The notes below the pieces were generated by a model, which saw only the letters and a list, made by a program, of their open reading frames with translations, was not told the origin of the DNA and did not search any database. The position numbers and the translations under genes are program-made. Source: Septoria linicola (Eukaryota > Ascomycota > Dothideomycetes > Mycosphaerellales > Mycosphaerellaceae). From it: DNA of 64,000 nucleotides. The stretch is taken from positions 2,914,001-2,978,000 of the forward strand of contig CP099421.1 of assembly GCA_024114885.1 (NCBI GenBank), in the 5' to 3' direction. Numbering within the stretch: the first letter of the stretch is position 1; each line of letters begins with the position of its first letter. Shown here one piece after another: positions 58,096 to 64,000 of this stretch.

Positions 58096-58421
58096 ATAGA
58101 TGGTGGACGTGTATTGAGGGAGTGGGGATGAGAGTGTGAGGGGCAAGGGAAGTGTGAAGATGATTGAGAAGGTGAGCAAGGACTTTTGCATTGTGTAGCC
58201 TGGCGCTTATGTGTGATAGTCTTTGCTTGCTGAATTGATCTACCACTTCACAACTGCACTACTGATGCAAAGAGTGCGAGACCTCATCCATGGAATCGTG
58301 ATTCTTACAATTCATTTCTGTCGATATCCGTATTTCGAGTCTCTGTCTCAACCTCGCAAAACTTCAAGCGAACGTGATAGCACTCCCAGACAATCATGCC
58401 CTCAAGCAAGGAAGACACTCC
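58096..58421. other. Intergenic, convergent 3' ends of two pectate lyases
   Basis: Spacer only; no gene or hairpin noticed. Confidence 0.55.
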
Positions 58422-59638
58422 TTAAACCTTCACCTTCCCCAACCCAGCATTCTTCTTAACCTCCTTCTCAACCTCCTTCAACGGCGTCAACTTGTACTTA
58501 TACGGCGCCTTCTTGAAATTGCCGACACGTGTGATATTCACATCCGCTCTTCCAAAGTCGTTCTCTGTAGCAAACACACACAAAAGTCAGCATTTCCATT
58601 GCAGCACATCCAGCACTCACATTCGAAACAGAAGAAAGGAATAGATGAAGAGGAGGAAGGAAAGGAGAATCGACTCACTAGCCCCCAAATTCGCAAACCC
58701 ATCCAACTCCTCATCCCCACAAACACACGTATTCGGGCTATCCTCCGGAATCACCAACCCATACGTCGTCAATGCAGTCCTCGTATTCCCCTTGAAAACA
58801 TTGCCCTCCACGAGGACCTGATTATCCGACCGCGAATGAATGGCCTGGTACAAGAAGTCCACATATAAATTGTTGTAAATGTGCTGGTGACCGAATCGGC
58901 CAGCGGGGCCGCGGGTGCCGATGTTGCGCCAGTAGTTGTGGTGGTAGGTGATGTGCAGGAAGCCTTCGTCGACTTCGCGGAGGATGTCCGAGTTGCCGAT
59001 TAGGGAGGATTTCCAGTGGTCTGACAAGAAAGATATCGTTAGTGCGTTATTGGGATGACAGGGGGAGGAGGATGCTTACCATGGAAGTAATTGTGCGAGA
59101 CGGTGATCCAATCAGAAGCACGCACGATGTCGAGCTGGCCATCGTAGAAATCTGGGCCGAGCTCGAGGCTGATTTGGCTTTCGAATTCGTTGTGGTCGAT
59201 CCAAGCTCGCGTGGTGTTTTGGATTGTGATGCCGTCGTTACCTTCCACGAAGCGAATGCCAAGGTTGCGCACAATGACATTGGTAGCATTGATGATGGTG
59301 ATACCTTGTCCGATGATGTTGGCGCCTTTACCCTTGCCAAGCAGACTGACATTGGAGCCGACTCTCAGGCGTGCACTGGGGCGGAATGTGCCTTCGAGGT
59401 AGATGATCTTTGGGCTTCGGGTGTCGGCCAGAGCTGCTACGAGTGCAGCATCAGTCTTGACGTTGAAAACTTTGCCGCCTTTGCCACCGGTTGTTGGTCC
59501 CAGTGGGTTGTCCCAGCCAAAGCCTTCGAGACCAGCAGGCTGAGAGGGCTTGATCCAACGAGCCCAGTCATGCCATGCTGGAGTTGCTGATGCGGTGGCG
59601 ATGAGCTGAATCGCGGCCAGAAAGATAGTGGACTTCAT
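58422..59638 (-). CDS. Second secreted PL1 pectate lyase, distinct subfamily
   Basis: Exons 59638-59080, 59020-58679 and 58564-58422 encode 347 aa. The signal peptide ends near residue 18 (ASA). Conserved parts: GGKGGKVF (strand start), IIYLEGTF, AWIDHNEF, DIVRASDWITVSHNYFHDHW rebuilt across intron 1, and GTRGPAGRFG carrying RxPxxR as RGPAGR (the Pro is shifted). The protein differs strongly from its neighbour: it has a longer N-terminus and a C-terminal CVCGDEELDG disulphide-like segment. This makes it an older paralogue rather than a tandem copy. Confidence 0.92.
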
Positions 59639-60642
59639 GGCGGGAGTGCCGTAATCAAGACGAGGATCCGAACGTGTGCGTGCTCGAAGCTGCTAGCAAA
59701 GCCATGCGAATAGTCGTGCTTAAGTAGATCTCCAGACCGTTCGTCCAGTTGATCAGCTCGATCTAAACGACGTGCATTCGCACCTCCTTCTTGCAGCTAG
59801 ACAGCATTGTTCCGCAAATGAGGACCGGAGCCAAGACTTACTCCAATGGAAACCTGCATTGCCTCACAGAACAATGTGAGCGAAAGTCTTGAAGTGGAAG
59901 ATGGCGTTCTTGCTGTGCTACGTGAGCGGTGTTGAGCTTCGGTGCATCTAGGACCCCAGATTTCTCCGTAGATCTTGGCGCGCCGTCTGCGGAGGTCGAG
60001 CTCGTAGCGAGCCATCTTAGATTGTTCGTGCATGCTTCAGCGCGGGGTGAATACTTGCATGGTATGTTCGCACATGCATACCGGGTGGGAGGTGGCGGGT
60101 CGTTATTGAGCAGAATATTTCCGCACAAGTCGCGCTGAATAGCCCCCATCGCGGCACGTGGAAGGGAGGGAGATTCGTCGCTGATGTTGTCTTGGTCAAT
60201 GTTACACAAGTGTCGATGAGCTGTTGAATGTTGTCTGTGCTGCGTTGAGACTATCGGAGGTTAACACTCGTTGCTTAAACCGTGTTGGTAGCTCGCGCGC
60301 AGAATTGGCGTCATTCGCAGTCAAAGCTTTACCAAAGATCGAACCCCTCTGCAGCATGATGATATAGCTCTGTCGTGTTTTGCTGAGGATGGGAGTTGTC
60401 AAAGGATGCACAAGGGTCTCGCAAGACTCGAAGTTGCATTCCCGAAGATCGCAACGTTCAGCCGTTGTAGTCTCAGTGCAACCAAATTTTCGGATATACC
60501 ACTCTGAAACCTCGACTTCAAGCGCGCTGTCGATGCGCGCAGTAAGATACGCAGCGTTAGCAGTGTGCCGTGTCTGCAAAGAATGTAAGTGTGAGAGTAT
60601 GCTCTCTCCTTTCTGATCTTGCAACTCTTGTCTAGCCCAGTC
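59639..60642. other. Intergenic, no gene seen
   Basis: 1.0 kb between divergent genes; several overlapping short frames, none with motifs. Confidence 0.55.
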
Positions 60643-61329
60643 ATGTTCTTCCCATCTTCTGTACCAGCACGATCGCCATCACCACTATCATCCTCAGCCT
60701 CTTCGTCGCACAGCCAGACACTTAACTTGATCGACACGACGTGTCTGCCATCTGTCATTGCCTATAAAGTCCGACCACAACAGGTGCCTCGTGTGCACAA
60801 AGCACTGCTGGAATTCATACCGAGCGTCGGATACGCACCATGCGATGTGATACAGCACATGGGCCGCTCTTCGAAATATGACACACAAGTCCTACTTGTA
60901 GCAAGAGACTGCGCGGAGACACCTTTGCCACATGAAGCAGTTCTTTTCTCATTCGGAAGGGGATCCAAGATGCAAGTATACCATGCGGACACGCCAATAG
61001 GCGAAGGGGAGAGTTGGTTCGAGTGGGCAGAAACTACAGCAGAGACGCTGGGCTTGCAGAAGATTCAGCTGCCACATGCGATATTCCAAGAGGACCTAGG
61101 CTGGATGCTGAGAGCTCATGCTTCACGTGAGTACGCTTGAAATCGAGTCGACCGACGTACGCTGATGCTTGGAACAGGTGCAAATGGGAAGCAAGAACAT
61201 GTGGGTGACACGCACCTCATCAATCGGGTGGAGCGGTTCTTCGCAGACGTGGTGTTTGTCTTTCGCAGACAAGCTTGGGTCCAGAGCAATATGCCAGGAA
61301 TCTCAGTTCGCAGCATGAAGCAGCTGTAG
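60643..61329 (+). CDS. Hypothetical protein of 211 aa
   Basis: Unrecognised. Exons 60643-61126 and 61178-61329; the 51-bp intron (GTGAGT...GGAACAG) joins HAS to RANGKQEHV in frame. Coding is supported by a clean splice, even composition and a globular pattern (LIDTTCLPSVIAYKVRPQQV, FSFGRGSKMQVYHADTP, WFEWAETTAETLG). No signal peptide or membrane segment. The first 28 residues are Ser/Pro-rich. It has no obvious partner among the neighbours. Confidence 0.65.
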
Positions 61330-61683
61330 TGTCATAAGTACATGCTTGGGATTTGAGGCGGCATTGAGAACCATACCATGGTCGTCCTGATTCGTGCCAC
61401 TCCATGAGATCGCGGGTCCCACCAGTCCTCCGTCGTTAATCTTCCATCCTCCTTCCATCGTGAGATCTTTCCGTAGACGTGGAATCCTCTAGGTCGTGTG
61501 TTGCCTTTTGCTGAAGCCGAGCATGGCAGCCCAGCGTTCTCTGGTTCGGACGAATGCTCAAATGCGCTTCAAGCAGACAACCAAATACTGTAAATCTGGA
61601 CAGTCGGTATCCGGTCTCCTCACTGATGGTACGCAGCGCATGCGTCGTGCATAATCTATCCCATCGTAATCACCGTACTCCCC
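61330..61683. other. Intergenic, convergent 3' ends
   Basis: Spacer between the hypothetical gene and RDS3; nothing seen. Confidence 0.55.
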
Positions 61684-62064
61684 TCAATGATTTCTGAAAT
61701 TCTTCTTCTGGTAGAACAGATCCGTCCTCGAACTGCCCAGGTTGATGATCTTCGGACACCCGTCTCTGTCCTTTTCGAGGCGCGTACACTCAAAGCAGTA
61801 GAAGGCGTCAGAAATGCCCTCTCCGCCACAGACCACGCACTTGTTTTGGTAGTTGCCGAATGCGCATTCGTCGCAGATTCGGACGAGAGTCGTAGGTCGC
61901 ACGTAGGAGTCGCAGACTGGGCACTTTCCGTCGCATTTGTCGCAGAGTCGGCCGATTGAAATGCCTGCCGTCTTGCGGCACATGACAAGATCGCTGGAAA
62001 TTGTGAGTAGATGTACAAGAGGTAATGTGTGAGATTGTTTGACTTACGGGTGATGGCGAGACAT
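61684..62064 (-). CDS. RDS3: SF3b subunit Rds3/PHF5A
   Basis: Small core subunit of the U2 snRNP SF3b complex, which recognises the intron branch point. Exon 1 is 17 nt (62064-62048), exon 2 is 61993-61684; 108 aa in total. The splice gives MSRHHPDLVMCRK, the invariant start of the family. Zinc knots: [31 protein letters not shown] and [14 protein letters not shown]. Size and motif order match PHF5A (110 aa) almost exactly. A tiny first exon like that of the NOSIP gene. Confidence 0.97.
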
Positions 62065-62732
62065 GTTTGCGACTTCGAGTGTGCTTGGGAAGGTCTACGG
62101 AATGTAGATAAGGCGATCTGGAGCACAAGGACCGGTGGACTGCTGATAAGGAGGATGTTGTGTATCCAGGCATGAAGCACACGAGAATCTGTGTTTGAGA
62201 AGCTGCTGCTGACAAAATCGCATCACGTGCCGGCTTCCTACGCCGAACCCAATTTGTGAACAGCATGACTCTTTCACGTGCTCGCAGCTCACTTTGATCA
62301 ACCTCGCACATGTCAATTAGCCTACGTCGAAGTGACGATATCGCAGGATTCACAACACCTCGCACTCCACATGCACTGCGCCCCATCTCGCAAGCAGATC
62401 TACGACACGTAGCAAGACGAGCAGGCAGCAGAGTCCACCACAGCTCGCATAAACAGCCATATAATCACAACACTGCGAGCTCCATGACGAAAACGCCACA
62501 ATCCGGGCTTAGCCGGTCACCGATCACAGGACAGCACATCGCACAGATGTATGCTGTTATGATGCCTACATTTCTGCTAGAACCGTGAAGTCGGACTCTT
62601 CCAAGCCCGACGGAGACTTCAGCTCGTGGGGATGACACTGCGTGTCGTGATACCAAGGCTGATGTCAAGCATGTATATAACAGATAAGTGATTGCTCCTC
62701 TTCTGACGCTTCATCAAATCAAACAGTCTTCT
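62065..62732. promoter_or_regulatory. Divergent promoter region
   Basis: Lies between RDS3 (minus) and the small unknown gene (plus). TATATAA occurs near 62673-62679, about 55 bp before ATG 62733, a plausible TATA box for the small gene. Confidence 0.4.
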
Positions 62733-63164
62733 ATGCATCGTACAGCCATCACCCGCACTCTATACAGACAAACAACAGTTTCAGTCCCACGTACCAACAT
62801 CAGAATGTCTTCCTCCACCAACGAGCACGGCCAAGGCGCCTCGCACGCCAAGGACCCTCAAAACGCCAGCATCGTGCCAGAGAAGGCTCAGGAGGCTGTA
62901 CGTTCCACTCCTGCCCTTCCCCTCTTCCCACCACTTCATCTAACACCCACCCAGGTCCCAAAGTCCGTCGAAGAGAAAATCCCAGACGCCGCACACGACA
63001 CCGGCAGCAACAAGCACACCGGCAAGGTCTCGCACGCCACTGGTGACTCCAAGGTGCCTCAGACTCTGCAAGAGGGCCTTCCAGAGAAAATCGAGAAGGT
63101 CGTGCCAAATGCCATTCATGATACCAAGGGCGCGAAGTTCAGCGATGGGTCTGTTGGAAAGTAG
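62733..63164 (+). CDS. Small hydrophilic protein with a duplicated motif
   Basis: Unrecognised, 124 aa if the 57-bp intron 62898-62954 is removed (GTACGT donor, CTAAC branch point, CCCAG acceptor). The intron has no stop and is a multiple of three, so retention would give a 143-aa form. A motif occurs twice: VEEKIPDAAHDTG and IEKVVPNAIHDTK. The N-terminal 25 residues (RTAITRTLYRQTT) are basic and Ser/Thr-rich, compatible with a mitochondrial presequence; alternatively translation starts at the internal ATG (MSSSTNEHG). The hydrophilic, His/Lys/Gly-rich body recalls stress-induced hydrophilins, but this is only a resemblance. Confidence 0.62.
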   Translation: MHRTAITRTLYRQTTVSVPRTNIRMSSSTNEHGQGASHAKDPQNASIVPEKAQEAVRSTPALPLFPPLHLTPTQVPKSVEEKIPDAAHDTGSNKHTGKVSHATGDSKVPQTLQEGLPEKIEKVVPNAIHDTKGAKFSDGSVGK

Positions 63165-64000
63165 ATCATAGCTATCAGATCACAGCTCGCTACCAGGAGT
63201 ATGACAGTCCAGTGTGTAATCATATGAGATATGTATGTATATCAGTACGAAGAAAGAATCGAGAACTCGTTATCATGTTGAATTTCTTGTCAGAATGTGT
63301 TTACTTTTTCTTTTGCTTTGAGAATAAGAACGACGAAGCCAAGGTCGTGTTCATGTTGGCCTCTGTATGTGAGTATTGAGGTCTGGCTTCACACCGGCTA
63401 TTGCTGAGTGAGTGAGGTGTCTGACCACAACGACGGCCTCATTGCTTGGGGTACTCATGCTAGCGCGGACGGCATGACAGCGTAATTGGGATAAAGAATC
63501 CTTTGGAAAGAGTATGCTTGATTGCACATTAATACTTCTCTACAACCTGAATGTCAGTACTGTGGTCAGCAGAATCATGACCCATCATGGGAGAATGAAA
63601 GCTGAGCATCATTTTTGTATTGTCATATCCATGCGATACAAACATAATTACGTAGCGTTGCCAACAGAGTCTTTCTCTTTCCGCGCATTCCATTCGTGGA
63701 GAATGTCTGTGATCGTGGTGTGGTTCGCTGTATGTATCCGACGGCGTCGTCTCGTCTTGTGCCTTCTCGGCTCCTTCGTCAAAAATGATTGCAAATCTTG
63801 TGCTTGCAGTAAGATGTAGTGTGGTGGTAAGCAGCCAATGAAGTACTGCACTCTGCCATTCCAGAAACGAATCATGCGTGAGCATACAAAGATTGCTCCG
63901 CCTCTTTTCTCCCAAAAACGCCTTCGCTATGTGCATGTGTCGTCGTGTAAATCGGTATGTGTAAGGGAAAATGTGACATCAGCATTCGTGGTGCAGTGCC
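63165..64000. other. Right edge, no supported gene
   Basis: Frames of 75-135 codons overlap on both strands near 63,514-63,936 without motifs. A gene continuing beyond the window cannot be excluded. Confidence 0.45.

Overview
The window is nuclear DNA of a filamentous ascomycete (Pezizomycotina), most likely a Dothideomycete. Genes carry short GT-AG introns of about 48-62 bp with CTRAY-type branch points. There is a HEX1 Woronin-body gene, a lineage marker, and a short AT-rich island with an extreme signature of repeat-induced point mutation (RIP). Secreted pectate lyases and other CAZymes suggest a plant-associated life. I built exon models by hand from frame continuity, splice signals and family motifs. 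No tRNA, rRNA or CRISPR array was seen.

Left region (1-9,143): a compact metabolic neighbourhood. It holds a short-chain dehydrogenase (cut by the window edge), a divergent Zn2Cys6 regulator, a D-2-hydroxyacid dehydrogenase, an MFS sugar/acid transporter and a convergent 2-oxoglutarate/Fe(II) oxygenase. It looks like a small uptake-and-oxidation cluster with its own regulator. The substrate cannot be read from sequence.

Middle left (9,775-27,626): HEX1, a secreted serine beta-lactamase-like hydrolase followed by a 20-bp minisatellite, a second 2OG oxygenase whose C-terminus is cut by an in-frame TGA, the FHF-complex subunit FHIP (endosome-dynein transport), a 3.2-kb gene-poor gap, an Est1/SMG7-type protein and a BTB-like protein.

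Centre (28,986-39,034): two large secreted glycoside hydrolases (GH106-like and GH29) flank a secreted Apple/PAN-domain protein. Both hydrolases are damaged: one by a frameshift, the other by an in-frame TGA and an unrecognisable 5' end. Beside them lies the RIP island, with no CpA or TpG dinucleotide in about 711 bp. It ends in four 68-bp tandem repeats whose RIP damage falls off stepwise toward the neighbouring coronin gene.

Right region (39,345-64,000): mostly conserved housekeeping genes: coronin, a carbonyl-reductase-like SDR, Bud4/anillin-like septation factor, mitochondrial helicase MRH4, NOSIP homologue and splicing factor Rds3/PHF5A. Among them are secreted functions (an M43B metalloprotease and a convergent pair of PL1 pectate lyases) and two small unknown proteins.
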